Shown piece after piece: positions 52,708-60,989 of a DNA stretch of 64,000 nt (position 1 is its first letter; every line of letters begins with the position of its first letter). Below the pieces are notes generated by a model that made no database searches, had not been told where the DNA came from, and saw only the letters and a list, made by a program, of their open reading frames with translations. A program made the position numbers and the translations under genes. The DNA comes from Anaerolineales bacterium UBA2200 (GTDB lineage: Bacteria > Chloroflexota > Anaerolineae > UBA2200), in the NCBI GenBank assembly GCA_002327925.1, contig DCVA01000041.1, positions 43,097-107,096 on the forward strand, written 5' to 3'.

Positions 52708-52794
52708 GTCCACCCCTCCGTCGAGGGATGGACGCTTCGGCAGCCAGCCTCTCGCAGGTCGTCAACCGTGGCAGGAAGGGGACCTGCGAGAGGC
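52708..52794. terminator. Two adjacent hairpins between convergent transcripts
   Basis: First: GTCCA-CCCCTC ... GAGGG(A)-TGGAC (52708-52733). Second: perfect 14-bp repeat GCCTCTCGCAGGTC (52747-52760) with GACCTGCGAGAGGC (52781-52794). They separate the DUF134 gene from the end of the moa operon; no long T-run. Confidence 0.5.
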
Positions 52795-52804
52795 CAGGAG
52801 TCGG

Positions 52805-53632
52805 TTACTTCTTGTAGATCCGCGTTCCTGGATTCTCTCCCGCAAGCGCCCTGGTCAGGTTGCCCTTCTCGAGGCCGTTGACGATCAGGACCTCCTTCAC
52901 ACTGCGGGCGCGCGACAGCGCTTGCAGCATCGTGCGCTCGACGGCCAGGTCGGCCAGGTCCATGGCCAGCAGGTCGTTGATCTCGATCTCAGGGATGAAC
53001 TGGGCCTTCCGATCCTTCTTCGGATCGGCGGTGAATAGTCCCTTCTCGTCTTTCACCAGGATGCAGCGCCTGGCACCCAGCACTTCAGCCGTCAGGAAGG
53101 CACCCGCGTCCGTTCGGTGCGGCGGGATGCGTCCCGTCTCTGCCGGCTCTTCCCACAACCCGTAGGGCGGCATGGCGTGCATCACAGGAATGATACCCAG
53201 TGCCAGGTACGCGGGTAATTGCACTACCTCGTCGTGCCCGATCTTGACTCCGCCGTGGGGCGACAAGAGCGTGCTGATCATGAGTGCGTTCTGCTCACTG
53301 ATGCTGGTTCCCAGCTTGGCCAGCACACCGGTGGACATTCCCAGGTCGAGCGCAATGGCGTAGGCGTGCCGGCTGCGCGTGCCGCCGCCCGTGACGATCA
53401 AGATCTGATGCTTGGCACGCGCTGCCACGATCTCATCGATTAACGGAAGGACGACCTTTGCACCACGGTCGATGATGCTCTGACCGCCCAGCTTGACCAC
53501 GTTCAGCTCGGGCAGGGGACGAAAGATCTGGTCCGTCTCCGTCTTTTCCAGCAAGGCCTTGTCCATCAACGATTCGGCCATCAACGGAGTATCGATATGC
53601 AGTCGACCGCTCTTGTCTCGTAAGAGCCCCAT
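52805..53632 (-). CDS. Molybdenum/tungsten storage protein (MoSto subunit) homologue
   Basis: 275 aa. Amino-acid-kinase fold, with the MoSto-type sequence rather than UMP kinase: LNVVKLGGQSIIDRG (43-57), TGGGTRSRHAYAIALDLG (81-98), MPPYGLWEEP, GRIPPHRTDAGAFLTAEV (168-184), ARRCILVKDEKGLFTADPKK (187-206). MoSto of Azotobacter is an alpha3-beta3 cage packing polyoxomolybdate or tungstate with ATP; here only one subunit gene is seen, so a homohexamer is implied. Last gene of the moa operon, 42 bp after mogA. AGGGG precedes the ATG. Confidence 0.85.
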   Translation of the reverse strand: MGLLRDKSGRLHIDTPLMAESLMDKALLEKTETDQIFRPLPELNVVKLGGQSIIDRGAKVVLPLIDEIVAARAKHQILIVTGGGTRSRHAYAIALDLGMSTGVLAKLGTSISEQNALMISTLLSPHGGVKIGHDEVVQLPAYLALGIIPVMHAMPPYGLWEEPAETGRIPPHRTDAGAFLTAEVLGARRCILVKDEKGLFTADPKKDRKAQFIPEIEINDLLAMDLADLAVERTMLQALSRARSVKEVLIVNGLEKGNLTRALAGENPGTRIYKK

Positions 53633-53674
53633 TCACAACCCCTTTCGGATTCCGCCAGAATGTCGGATACTGCT

Positions 53675-54181
53675 CTACTTCTTGAACTCGTGCCGCTCGT
53701 TGGCACCGTGAATACCCTTCAGGATCTCGATGCCGTGCGGTAGAGCGGGAAGAATGGCCTCCAGATTCTCCTGAACCGCCTTGGCGCTGCCGGGCAGGTT
53801 CACGATCAGTGCGCTCTTGCGAATGCCGGCCCTGGCGCGGGACAGCATGGCGTGAGGCGTGATCCGGGCCGTCTCGCGGCGCATGGCCTCCGGCAGCCCC
53901 GGCGCTTCGCGCTCGATCACATCCCCCATCGCCTCGGGTGTCACATCGCGGGGTGAAAAGCCCGTGCCTCCCGTTGTAAGGACCAGGTCGGCCTTGCCAC
54001 CATCGCACCAGTCGATCAGGGTCCGCGCTATCTGCTCTCGCTCGTCCGGTACGCAGGCAGAAACGGTGATCTCAGCACCCAGCCTCTCGCGAACGATCTG
54101 CGCGATGACAGGGCCGCTCCTGTCCTCCGTCTCGCCACGGGAGCAACGGTCGCTGATGGTCAGGATCGCAACGGTGATCAT
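53675..54181 (-). CDS. mogA: Molybdopterin adenylyltransferase MogA/MoaB
   Basis: 168 aa. TISDRCSRGETEDRSGP start, LVLTTGGTGFSPRDVTPEA active-site loop, and LIVNLPGSAKAVQENLE. Adenylylates molybdopterin before metal insertion by MoeA. ATG 54181 overlaps the moeA stop (ATGA). Confidence 0.93.
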   Translation of the reverse strand: MITVAILTISDRCSRGETEDRSGPVIAQIVRERLGAEITVSACVPDEREQIARTLIDWCDGGKADLVLTTGGTGFSPRDVTPEAMGDVIEREAPGLPEAMRRETARITPHAMLSRARAGIRKSALIVNLPGSAKAVQENLEAILPALPHGIEILKGIHGANERHEFKK

Positions 54182-55506
54182 CTGTCCCCCTCCTGGCCGG
54201 AGCGGGGCGGGGTACCACCGAGCATCATCACCCGTACCCGGCTCCCGGGTGGGACGCTGGACCAGTCTTCCGGAATGATCGCCAGGCCGTTGGCCTCGAC
54301 CATCGAACTCAGAATGCCGGAACCCTGTTCTCCCGTCATGGCGGCCTCATAGGCGCCGTCCTTCTCCCACACGCGAACGCGTACGAAGTGTCGACGGTCG
54401 TCTTTGCGCTTTATCCCGTCCATCAGCGTGGCCTGAATCGTCGGCCGCTCCGAGTCCGTCTGGCCCAGCATCTTGAAAATGGCTGCCCGGGCCAGCAGTT
54501 CGAAGGACACCATCGCCGAGACGGGGTTCCCCGGCAGACCCAGCATCGGCACCCCGCCAATACGCCCAAAGGCAAGGGGCTTGCCCGGTTTCATGCGCAC
54601 GCGCCAGAAGGTCATCTCACCTTCCGCGGCAAGTACCTTTTTCACCACGTCAAAGTCCCCGACAGACACACCCCCCGAGGTAAGGAACATGTCCACCTTC
54701 CGGGCAATGCCCGAGCGGATCTTGGCCGTCAGGTCCTCCACCTGGTCATGAGCAATGCCCAGCAGCACTGGCTCACCACCCGCTGCCAGAACCTGCGCGG
54801 CGTTAGAGTAGCTGTTGGCATTGCGGATCTTGCCCGGGCCGAGCGGAGCGTCGATTTCCACCACCTCATCGCCCGTCGCGAGAATCGCCACACGCGGCCG
54901 CCGAGTCACAGAGACGTCCTTGCGCCCGACCGTAGCCAGCATGCCGACTTCCTGCGGCCGGATCCTGCAGCCTCTGCGCAGCACGAGCGCCCCCCTGCGC
55001 ACATCCTCGCCCGCCTCACGCACATTGGCGCCCGGCTCCACTCCCTTAAAGATCAAGACCCGATCGCCTTCGCGCTCTGCGTCCTCAAAGGGAACGACGG
55101 CATCGGCACCCCGGGGAATCGGAGCGCCGGTCATAATGCGGATGGCCGTGCCCGGCGTGACGGGAATCTCGCTGACGTAGCCAGCGGCCAGATCCGCAAC
55201 GATATGTAGCTCAACCGGCGACTCTGGAGCGGCACCCTTCGTGTCGGCCGCGCGCAACGCGTAGCCATCCATCGCCGTGTTGTCGAGAGGGGGAATGTCC
55301 GCATCGGCGTAGACGTCCTCGGCCAAAACTCGGTCCAGGCTCTCGAGAACAGGGACAGGCTCCGGCTCCAGAACGTGGAAATGGCTCAGCAGCTGCTGGC
55401 TGGCCTCTTCAACGCTGAGCATCGGGTAGAGCTCGCCTGCCCCGCCCCCTCGCTCGACCTTACTCCGGGGCGAACAGCACTGCCCTTCCGGGTTGTCTTT
55501 GCTCAC
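54178..55506 (-). CDS. moeA: Molybdopterin molybdenumtransferase MoeA
   Basis: 442 aa from GTG 55506, which overlaps the moaE stop (GTGA) and has GGAG 9 bp upstream. Domains: MoeA N region (PPLDNTAMDGYALR), central MogA-like domain (ILATGDEVVE, LTSGGVSVGDFDVV, LPGNPVSAMVSFELL), C-terminal beta barrel. About 30 residues before MLSVEEA are extra and Arg/Gly-rich; a shorter start at 55422 (ATG) has a poor binding site. Inserts Mo or W into adenylylated molybdopterin. Confidence 0.93.
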   Translation of the reverse strand: MSKDNPEGQCCSPRSKVERGGGAGELYPMLSVEEASQQLLSHFHVLEPEPVPVLESLDRVLAEDVYADADIPPLDNTAMDGYALRAADTKGAAPESPVELHIVADLAAGYVSEIPVTPGTAIRIMTGAPIPRGADAVVPFEDAEREGDRVLIFKGVEPGANVREAGEDVRRGALVLRRGCRIRPQEVGMLATVGRKDVSVTRRPRVAILATGDEVVEIDAPLGPGKIRNANSYSNAAQVLAAGGEPVLLGIAHDQVEDLTAKIRSGIARKVDMFLTSGGVSVGDFDVVKKVLAAEGEMTFWRVRMKPGKPLAFGRIGGVPMLGLPGNPVSAMVSFELLARAAIFKMLGQTDSERPTIQATLMDGIKRKDDRRHFVRVRVWEKDGAYEAAMTGEQGSGILSSMVEANGLAIIPEDWSSVPPGSRVRVMMLGGTPPRSGQEGDR

Positions 55507-55955
55507 TGCTCGCTTCTCCACTCTGACCCATCGGTCCATACCTCTTTCTTCCAGATGGGTACGATTTCCTTCAACCTGTCGATGGCGTAATGCAGGGCAT
55601 CGAACAGCTCTGCCCGGTGCGCGGCAGAGAGAGCGATGACCACGCTGGTCTCGCCAATCTCCTGTCTGCCCACGCGGTGCACGATGGCCACCTCACGCAC
55701 GGTCGTCCAGCGTGCCTGGATCTCGGCTCCGATTTGCGCCAGGGTCTGCTCGGCCATCTCCGGATAGGCTTCATACTCCAGATGCAGCACCTGCCGGCCA
55801 TCCGTGCTGTCCCGAACGACGCCAATGAACGTCGCCACTCCCCCGACTCCCGGATTGGCGAGGCGGCTGACCACTTCATCCGCCGACAGCGGACTGGTTG
55901 TGACCTCGAATAGCTTGACCACCCTCTCCCAACTTTCGCCCGCCGGGCAGGGCAA
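55503..55955 (-). CDS. moaE: Molybdopterin synthase catalytic subunit MoaE
   Basis: 150 aa from TTG 55955 (G-rich GGGGGG about 9 bp upstream). Core: VGGVATFIGVVRDSTDGRQVLHLEYEAYP-type motif (split here), VREVAIVHRVGRQEIGETSVVIAL, and KEIVPIWKKEVW with the catalytic Lys. With MoaD, converts cPMP to molybdopterin. Six bp after moaD. Confidence 0.94.
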   Translation of the reverse strand: MPCPAGESWERVVKLFEVTTSPLSADEVVSRLANPGVGGVATFIGVVRDSTDGRQVLHLEYEAYPEMAEQTLAQIGAEIQARWTTVREVAIVHRVGRQEIGETSVVIALSAAHRAELFDALHYAIDRLKEIVPIWKKEVWTDGSEWRSEQ

Positions 55956-55961
55956 GAGAAT

Positions 55962-56207
55962 CTACCCCCCGCCTACGGGAGGTACGAGCGCCACTTCATC
56001 TCCATCTTTCAGCAGGGTACCCATGCTGACGTAGCAGCGATTGACCGCCGCCCGGACCGCAGCCAGCCGCGTATCCAGTCCACGATGCGCGCCGGCCAGA
56101 GCCGCCAGCAGGTGCTCAACGCTGGATCCGGCGGCCAGTTCGAACTCTTCCTGTTCCAGGCCAACCGTCTCCCGCAGGGAGGCGAAGTAGCGTACGCGCA
56201 CTTTCAT
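55962..56207 (-). CDS. moaD: Molybdopterin synthase sulfur carrier subunit MoaD
   Basis: 81 aa ubiquitin-like protein with FASLRETVG near the N-terminus and the required Gly-Gly end (LVPPVGGG). ATG 56207 overlaps the moaC stop (ATGA). The final residue count shows GGG, one Gly more than usual. Confidence 0.94.
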   Translation of the reverse strand: MKVRVRYFASLRETVGLEQEEFELAAGSSVEHLLAALAGAHRGLDTRLAAVRAAVNRCYVSMGTLLKDGDEVALVPPVGGG

Positions 56208-56716
56208 GAAGCGGCTCCCTCGAGCACGATATCACCGCTCTTGCCGCCGCTTTTGCTCACCAGGCGGATGTCACAGATGCGCATGGTCTTTTCCGCGGCC
56301 TTGGCCATGTCGTAGACGGTGAGGGCGGCCACGCTGACAGCGGTGAGCGCCTCCATCTCCACCCCGGTCTTGCCCCGGCAGCGAACCGTTGCCCTAATCT
56401 CGATGCGTGCAAGCTCTGCGTTGACGCTCAGGTCCACGTCTACCTTGGTCAACATCAGCGGGTGGCAGAGAGGGATCAGCGTATGAGTCCTCTTGGCAGC
56501 CATGATTCCCGCCACCTGGGCCGTCACCAGGACATCGCCTTTGGGAAGGCCCTGCTCCACGATCAACCGCAACGTCTCCGGCCGCATTGTCACGTGACCT
56601 CGCGCGACGGCGACTCGCTCCGTGTCGGCCTTGTTACCCACATCAACCATCTGCAGGCGACCTTGCTCGTCGAGATGAGTCAGTACCGGTTTGTCCATCT
56701 CTACCTCAGCCGCCAA
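56204..56716 (-). CDS. moaC: Cyclic pyranopterin monophosphate synthase MoaC
   Basis: 170 aa. MVDVGNKADTERVAVARG, IPLCHPLMLTKVDVD and GVEMEALTAVSVAALTVYDMAK are the family's signature segments. Works with MoaA to form cPMP from GTP. Overlaps moaA by 11 bp. Confidence 0.95.
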   Translation of the reverse strand: MAAEVEMDKPVLTHLDEQGRLQMVDVGNKADTERVAVARGHVTMRPETLRLIVEQGLPKGDVLVTAQVAGIMAAKRTHTLIPLCHPLMLTKVDVDLSVNAELARIEIRATVRCRGKTGVEMEALTAVSVAALTVYDMAKAAEKTMRICDIRLVSKSGGKSGDIVLEGAAS

Positions 56717-57701
56717 TCTGCGACATGACGCGGTTCTCCGGGTGACCGTACTCGTTCAGCCTGTGCTGCAAGGGCTTGATCTCGATGGCCTGCAGGATCA
56801 GGCTCTTGAGCTGCTCCAGGTTGGCGCCCTCCCGCAGCGGCGTTCGCAGGTCCACTTCGTTATCCGAAAGAAGGCAAGGGCGCAGTTGGCCATCTGCCGT
56901 CAGCCGCAGCCGATTGCAGTGGTAGCAAAAGTGCTCGCTCACAGGGGTGATGAAACCGATCGTTCCCCGCGCATTGTGAAGCCGGTAGTAGCGCGCCGGA
57001 CCGCTGCCGACCGTCCCGTCGACCGGCTCCAACCCTCCCAGCTCGCCCTCGATACGTCGCTTCATCTCTTCGGCCGTGACCACCTTGTGGCGCCAGGCGT
57101 CGTCTTCCGGCGCCGTCTCTCCCACGGGCATCCACTCGATAAAGCGAACATGCCAGCCAGGTTCGAACGTCTTGCGGGCCAGCTCCACCACATCATCGTC
57201 ATTCTGGCCGCGGATCACCACGCTGTTCACCTTGACCGGCTCGAGCCCTGCGTCGTGTGCAGCCGCGATCCCGGCCAGCACTTCCTCCACCTTGCCGCAG
57301 CGCGTCATCGCCGCGAAGCGGTCCGGGCGAAGCGTATCAAGGCTGATGTTCACGCGATCCAGCCCCGCCTCGGCGAGGTTGCGAGCGTAGCGGGTCAGAA
57401 GAACACCGTTTGTGGTCATGGAGAGGTCCTCGACGCCCGGAATACCCGCCAGAATGCGCACCAGGTCCACGATCCCGGCGCGCACGAGAGGTTCTCCTCC
57501 GGTCAGTCTGACCCGGCTGATGCCGAGCTCTGCAGCAGCACGCACCACCAGCGCTATCTCCTCGAATCGCATTACCTGTTCGTGAGCCATCCAGGGAATG
57601 CCTTCGGGAGGCATGCAGTAGGTGCAGCGAAGGTTGCAGCGGTCCGTTACGGAAACCCGCAGGTAGTTAATGGCGCGGCTATATGCATCGAAATGGGCCA
57701 T
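56706..57701 (-). CDS. moaA: GTP 3',8-cyclase MoaA (radical SAM)
   Basis: 331 aa. Radical SAM cluster motif C-x3-C-x2-C in TDRCNLRCTYCMP (about 18-30), second cluster region HFCYHCNRLRLTADG...LRPCLL, GGEPLVR, and the conserved C-terminal Gly-Gly (SQIGG). First gene of the Moco operon behind a riboswitch-like leader. Confidence 0.95.
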   Translation of the reverse strand: MAHFDAYSRAINYLRVSVTDRCNLRCTYCMPPEGIPWMAHEQVMRFEEIALVVRAAAELGISRVRLTGGEPLVRAGIVDLVRILAGIPGVEDLSMTTNGVLLTRYARNLAEAGLDRVNISLDTLRPDRFAAMTRCGKVEEVLAGIAAAHDAGLEPVKVNSVVIRGQNDDDVVELARKTFEPGWHVRFIEWMPVGETAPEDDAWRHKVVTAEEMKRRIEGELGGLEPVDGTVGSGPARYYRLHNARGTIGFITPVSEHFCYHCNRLRLTADGQLRPCLLSDNEVDLRTPLREGANLEQLKSLILQAIEIKPLQHRLNEYGHPENRVMSQIGG

Positions 57702-57730
57702 TCTTGGTGCTCAGCTTTCCCGTTCTCAGA

Positions 57731-57770
57731 ATAGAAAACGCCGGCACCCACCTTGGAAAGGGCGCCGGCG
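57731..57770 (-). terminator. Riboswitch-controlled terminator of the moa operon
   Basis: On the minus strand: CGCCGGCGCCC (57770-57760) pairs with GGGTGCCGGCG (57749-57739; 11 bp, one G-U), then TTTTCTATT. The loop and 5' arm contain CCTTTCCAAG (57761-57752), exactly complementary to CTTGGAAAGG at the 3' end of the aptamer (57803-57794), i.e. an antiterminator. Confidence 0.75.
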
Positions 57771-57783
57771 CTACGGCAGCTCA

Positions 57784-57895
57784 TGGCCATTCTCCTTTCC
57801 AAGTGTGGGAGGTGTGGTCGTTTCCAACTACACCCTATCGCCCAGCCTTCATAGGCTCGCCGAGCCATCAGAACGGCTGAGTCGGAGAATCACTA
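57784..57895 (-). ncRNA. Molybdenum/tungsten cofactor (Moco-type) riboswitch aptamer
   Basis: Leader upstream of moaA. P1 formed by ATTCTCC (57890-57884) and GGAGAAT (57795-57789). Internal stems AGCC-N8-GGCT, AGCC-UAUGAA-GGCU, and GGUGU...ACACC capped by a GUUG-GAAA-CGAC hairpin (GNRA tetraloop). The order and GAAA loop, and the position before moaA, agree with the Moco RNA motif. Assignment is by pattern memory, without a covariance search. Confidence 0.72.
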
Positions 57896-57908
57896 TCTAT
57901 TTGGTTGT

Positions 57909-57936
57909 ATTATACTCAAGTCCACACAAAATGCAA
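57909..57936 (-). promoter_or_regulatory. Promoter of the moa operon
   Basis: Minus strand: TTGCAT (57936-57931), 16-bp spacer, TATAAT (57914-57909). Start about 57902, giving a leader of about 200 nt that contains the riboswitch and terminator. Confidence 0.7.
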
Positions 57937-57976
57937 GAACGGACGCCCGAAACGCGGCCGAGACGGGTGACCGGAG

Positions 57977-58993
57977 CTAGTCGTCCTCGTCCATCTCGTC
58001 ATCGTCGTCTTCAAGTGCTCCGAGCCTCTCTTCGCGGTCGTCCGCGCCATGGCCAAAGACCAGCAAGTCCAGGGATTGCCGGCTGAGGGCCAGCTCTGCC
58101 AGCGCATCCTCGGCTGCGAGGTTCACCGCCTCGTCAGAGCCGCTGGCACAGCGCTCCAGAACCTGCTTGGCCCGCTGGCCGCCGATCTGCCCCAGGGCCG
58201 CAATGGCCGCGAGCTGAACTTCGCGATCCCGGTCCGACACGAGTTTGATGAGGGCGGGCACAGCCCGCTTCACCTCCAGCTCGCCGGCCGAACGGGCTGC
58301 CTCGTAGCGCATCGCGGGGTTGGGGTTGCCCAGCTCCCCGTTGACAGTGTCAGCCCAGACGGGATCTGCACTGCGTCCCATGGCGAAAACGGCGCTGATT
58401 CGCATCAGCTCTTCGTCCGACTTGTAAGCATCGGCAATGATGGCGGCTACGCTTGGATCATCCCAGTAGGCGATGGACTCCACAGCGCGCCGCCTCACCT
58501 CCAGCTCTTCAGCAGGGTCGTGGATCTTCTCGGCCAACACGCTATGGATAGAAGAAGCGTAGCTTTCGTCGAGCTCTTCCAGGTCCAGAAGGAGCACAAA
58601 CCGCCCCAGCGAGGAGGCCGCCGCGGCACGCACTGAGGGCGTCTGGTCCTTCTGCAGAGTACGAACCAGGGATGCGATCAGGCTTGGCTCTTCGTCTTCC
58701 CAGAGGCCATCTATCGCCACAGTACGAACCTGCCCATCAGCATCGTCCATGGCTACGCGGAACAGGGCATCGAAATCCAGCTCGAAGTTCGCCTCTGCCT
58801 GCTCGGCCAAAGCTGTGATAATGCGGCGCCTCTGCTCGACAGGAAGGCTCGACCACTCCTGACGAAACTGCCGCGTGTCGCTGCTTGACGGAGCGGTCAG
58901 GGCGTAGAGCATCGGGCTGGAGAGCGCCGACACTCCGTCCCTGAACTGTGCCATGACGTCCGAGAAACTCATGCACTCGCTGTTGTGTATCAT
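57977..58993 (-). CDS. HEAT-repeat protein
   Basis: 338 aa, ATG 58993 with AAAGGAG upstream. Helical repeats (about 70-310) of the HEAT/PBS-lyase type: VRTVAIDGLWEDEEPSLIASL, VRRRAVESIAYWDDPSVAAII, VQLAAIAALGQIGGQRAKQVL. Acidic tail (LEDDDDEMDEDD). Scaffold or adaptor of unknown partner. 11 bp after the zinc-ribbon membrane protein gene stop, probably one transcript with it and rseP. Confidence 0.8.
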   Translation of the reverse strand: MIHNSECMSFSDVMAQFRDGVSALSSPMLYALTAPSSSDTRQFRQEWSSLPVEQRRRIITALAEQAEANFELDFDALFRVAMDDADGQVRTVAIDGLWEDEEPSLIASLVRTLQKDQTPSVRAAAASSLGRFVLLLDLEELDESYASSIHSVLAEKIHDPAEELEVRRRAVESIAYWDDPSVAAIIADAYKSDEELMRISAVFAMGRSADPVWADTVNGELGNPNPAMRYEAARSAGELEVKRAVPALIKLVSDRDREVQLAAIAALGQIGGQRAKQVLERCASGSDEAVNLAAEDALAELALSRQSLDLLVFGHGADDREERLGALEDDDDEMDEDD

Positions 58994-59004
58994 TCAAGAC
59001 TCCT

Positions 59005-59841
59005 TTAGTACCAGAAGAAAGTGCGCCGAACGCTGCTCTGACTGACCGCTACGCCCTCGCGCCCTCCGTCCACTTTGGTGCCAGTCTGTTTCATCACCGT
59101 GACCTCCCACTGGAAGGAGCGTTCGGTCTGACCGGCCCTGCCATACAGAGTACCAGGCAGCGTCCAGTACGTATCCTTGGTCCAGCTACCACTGTACTGG
59201 GTCGCTCCTCCCGCCAAAAAGGTCACCGATACAGCATACCATTCGTCTTCGGCAAGGGCCCCAACTGGCTCCCAGGTCAGGCTGATCTGAGCGTCGCCGC
59301 CTCGGATGTCGAGCCCATCGTCCGGCGCCAGCAATCTCGGCGGGCCGAATCGCGGTTGGGGCGTTGCGCTGGGCGCGGGCGCGCGTGTCCCGGTAGGCGT
59401 CCGAGTCGCAGTCTCCGTTGGAGGCGGCTCAGTCCCGGTGCTGGTGTACGTCGGTACTGCTGTATGTGTCTGTGTCCTTGTCAGGGTGGCAGTAACCGTC
59501 CGCGTGGCCGTGAACGTCGGTGTGACCAGGAAGGTCACCTCGGGGACGTCCACGAGACTCCACAGCGCGCGCAGGCGGTCCCACGGGACAAGGAACTTGC
59601 CCACATAGACCAGACCCTCCAGCAGGATGAGCACCACGAGTATGGAAATCACGGTGCGCAGCGTAGAGCGCAACCTGGCGCCACAATGGGGGCAGATGCG
59701 CACTCCGGAGGGAACCCGTTTCCCGCAGCTGCGGCAGCGCACCTTGTGCCCCAGAACGTGCACCGGTCCCAGGCTGGCACCGCAGACAGGGCAGACTCCC
59801 AGTCCTCGCCTGACCTGATTTCCACAGGACCTGCAGCGCAT
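59005..59841 (-). CDS. Zinc-ribbon, single-pass membrane protein with Thr-rich linker
   Basis: 278 aa. Two N-terminal zinc ribbons (C3/C6...C17/C20 and C36/C39...C50/C53), a membrane helix (about 62-87), a low-complexity Thr/Pro linker (about 105-165, TATRTVTATLTRTQ...), and a C-terminal outer domain (about 165-278) with fibronectin-like ISLTWEPVGALAEDEWYAVSV. The layout implies a cytoplasmic ribbon and an exported binding domain. Transcribed between HEAT and site-2 protease genes. Confidence 0.72.
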   Translation of the reverse strand: MRCRSCGNQVRRGLGVCPVCGASLGPVHVLGHKVRCRSCGKRVPSGVRICPHCGARLRSTLRTVISILVVLILLEGLVYVGKFLVPWDRLRALWSLVDVPEVTFLVTPTFTATRTVTATLTRTQTHTAVPTYTSTGTEPPPTETATRTPTGTRAPAPSATPQPRFGPPRLLAPDDGLDIRGGDAQISLTWEPVGALAEDEWYAVSVTFLAGGATQYSGSWTKDTYWTLPGTLYGRAGQTERSFQWEVTVMKQTGTKVDGGREGVAVSQSSVRRTFFWY

Positions 59842-59852
59842 GAGTCCTATCC

Positions 59853-60917
59853 CTAGGGCAGGGGATTCTGACCGCTGGCGATACGCAGGACGTCGTAGTA
59901 CGAAACCAGCAGCATGAGACCGACCAGCAGGATTAAGCCGATCAAATGAACCAGACCCTCTCTTTGCGGAGCCATGCGCTTGCCACCGCGCAACATTTCC
60001 AGCAGGACAAAGGCGATGCGCCCGCCGTCCAGCGCAGGAATGGGCAGCAGATTGAGCAGGAAGAGGTTAACGCTGATGAAGCCCATAAAGCGCAGCACGT
60101 TCACCCAGCCTGCACGCGCCACCACGCCGCTCATCTGAAACAGGCCCACAGGGCCGGTCAGCTCACTGGGCGACACGGCACCTCGGAAGAGCTGTCCGAA
60201 CGAGGAGATGGTCAACCCGACGACCGACCATGTGTCGCGCAGGCCCTGGACAACTGCCTCGCCGAAGGAGCGTTTGACCGTGTCAACCTGCCAGCCCTCG
60301 ACCATGGCGATGCCAATACCGATTGCTCCTTCGCCCGCCGGTGGTTTGGCGCGTGGCACAACACGCACGGTCAGCGATTGTCCTTCCCGGAGCAGAGCCA
60401 GATCGACTTCTGTGCCCAGCGACTCCTGCGTGCGCTGGACCAGCTCCGATGTGTTGCGCACCGTCTGCCCGCCGATGGACTGTATGATGTCATCGGCCTG
60501 GATACCGGCCAGTGCACCAGGCGATCCCTCGGCCACGCCGGTCACGACGACCTGGCCGATCGCTACCTGCTCGCCGGCCAGGGCCACTCCTATGAACACC
60601 ACTGCGGCCAGAAGCAGGTTCATCAGCGATCCGGCCGCCAGGGTCTTGATGCGCGCCCAGGCGCTCTTGCTGGCAAAGCTGCCTGGCTCAGCTGTGCCGT
60701 CCTCGCCAAGCATTCGCACAAAGGCGCCGAAGGGAATGGCGTTGATGGTGTACTCAACCCCATCACGCACTCCAAGCGAGATCAGGCGCGGCGGATAGCC
60801 AAAGCCGAATTCCAGCACAGTGATGCCAGCGCGGCGCGCCGCGATGAGATGGCCCAGCTCGTGCACGAACATCACCAGGCCCAGAACGAAGACAAACGAA
60901 ACCGCTGTAAGTAGCAT
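59853..60917 (-). CDS. rseP: RseP-family site-2 zinc protease with PDZ domain
   Basis: 354 aa. Zinc motif HELGH (19-23), PDZ-like segment (about 115-190: GSPGALAGIQADDIIQSIGGQTV), and the second metal motif NLLPIPALDGGR. Cleaves membrane-embedded substrates such as anti-sigma factors or signal-peptide remnants. First of the three-gene group with the ribbon and HEAT proteins. Confidence 0.93.
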   Translation of the reverse strand: MLLTAVSFVFVLGLVMFVHELGHLIAARRAGITVLEFGFGYPPRLISLGVRDGVEYTINAIPFGAFVRMLGEDGTAEPGSFASKSAWARIKTLAAGSLMNLLLAAVVFIGVALAGEQVAIGQVVVTGVAEGSPGALAGIQADDIIQSIGGQTVRNTSELVQRTQESLGTEVDLALLREGQSLTVRVVPRAKPPAGEGAIGIGIAMVEGWQVDTVKRSFGEAVVQGLRDTWSVVGLTISSFGQLFRGAVSPSELTGPVGLFQMSGVVARAGWVNVLRFMGFISVNLFLLNLLPIPALDGGRIAFVLLEMLRGGKRMAPQREGLVHLIGLILLVGLMLLVSYYDVLRIASGQNPLP

Positions 60918-60989
60918 GGGGTAGATTCACTCCTTCTGATTCGGACAACCATTATACTGCAGGCCTGAACGAGTCAGGAAATCAGGGGA

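Noticed and set aside
52805..53632. UMP kinase (pyrH) reading of the amino-acid-kinase gene
   Set aside because: The PPHRTDAGAF and KDEKGLFTADPKKD blocks and the Moco operon context match MoSto subunits instead.
57647..57868. Small ORF in the moaA leader, with AGGAGA before an ATG
   Set aside because: It runs through the aptamer 3' end, the terminator and the moaA start out of frame; the AGGAGA is explained as the P1 strand of the riboswitch.
59429..59575. Tandem repeat or CRISPR-like pattern in the Thr-rich codons
   Set aside because: It is an irregular Thr/Pro linker in a coding frame; no constant repeat and spacer lengths.
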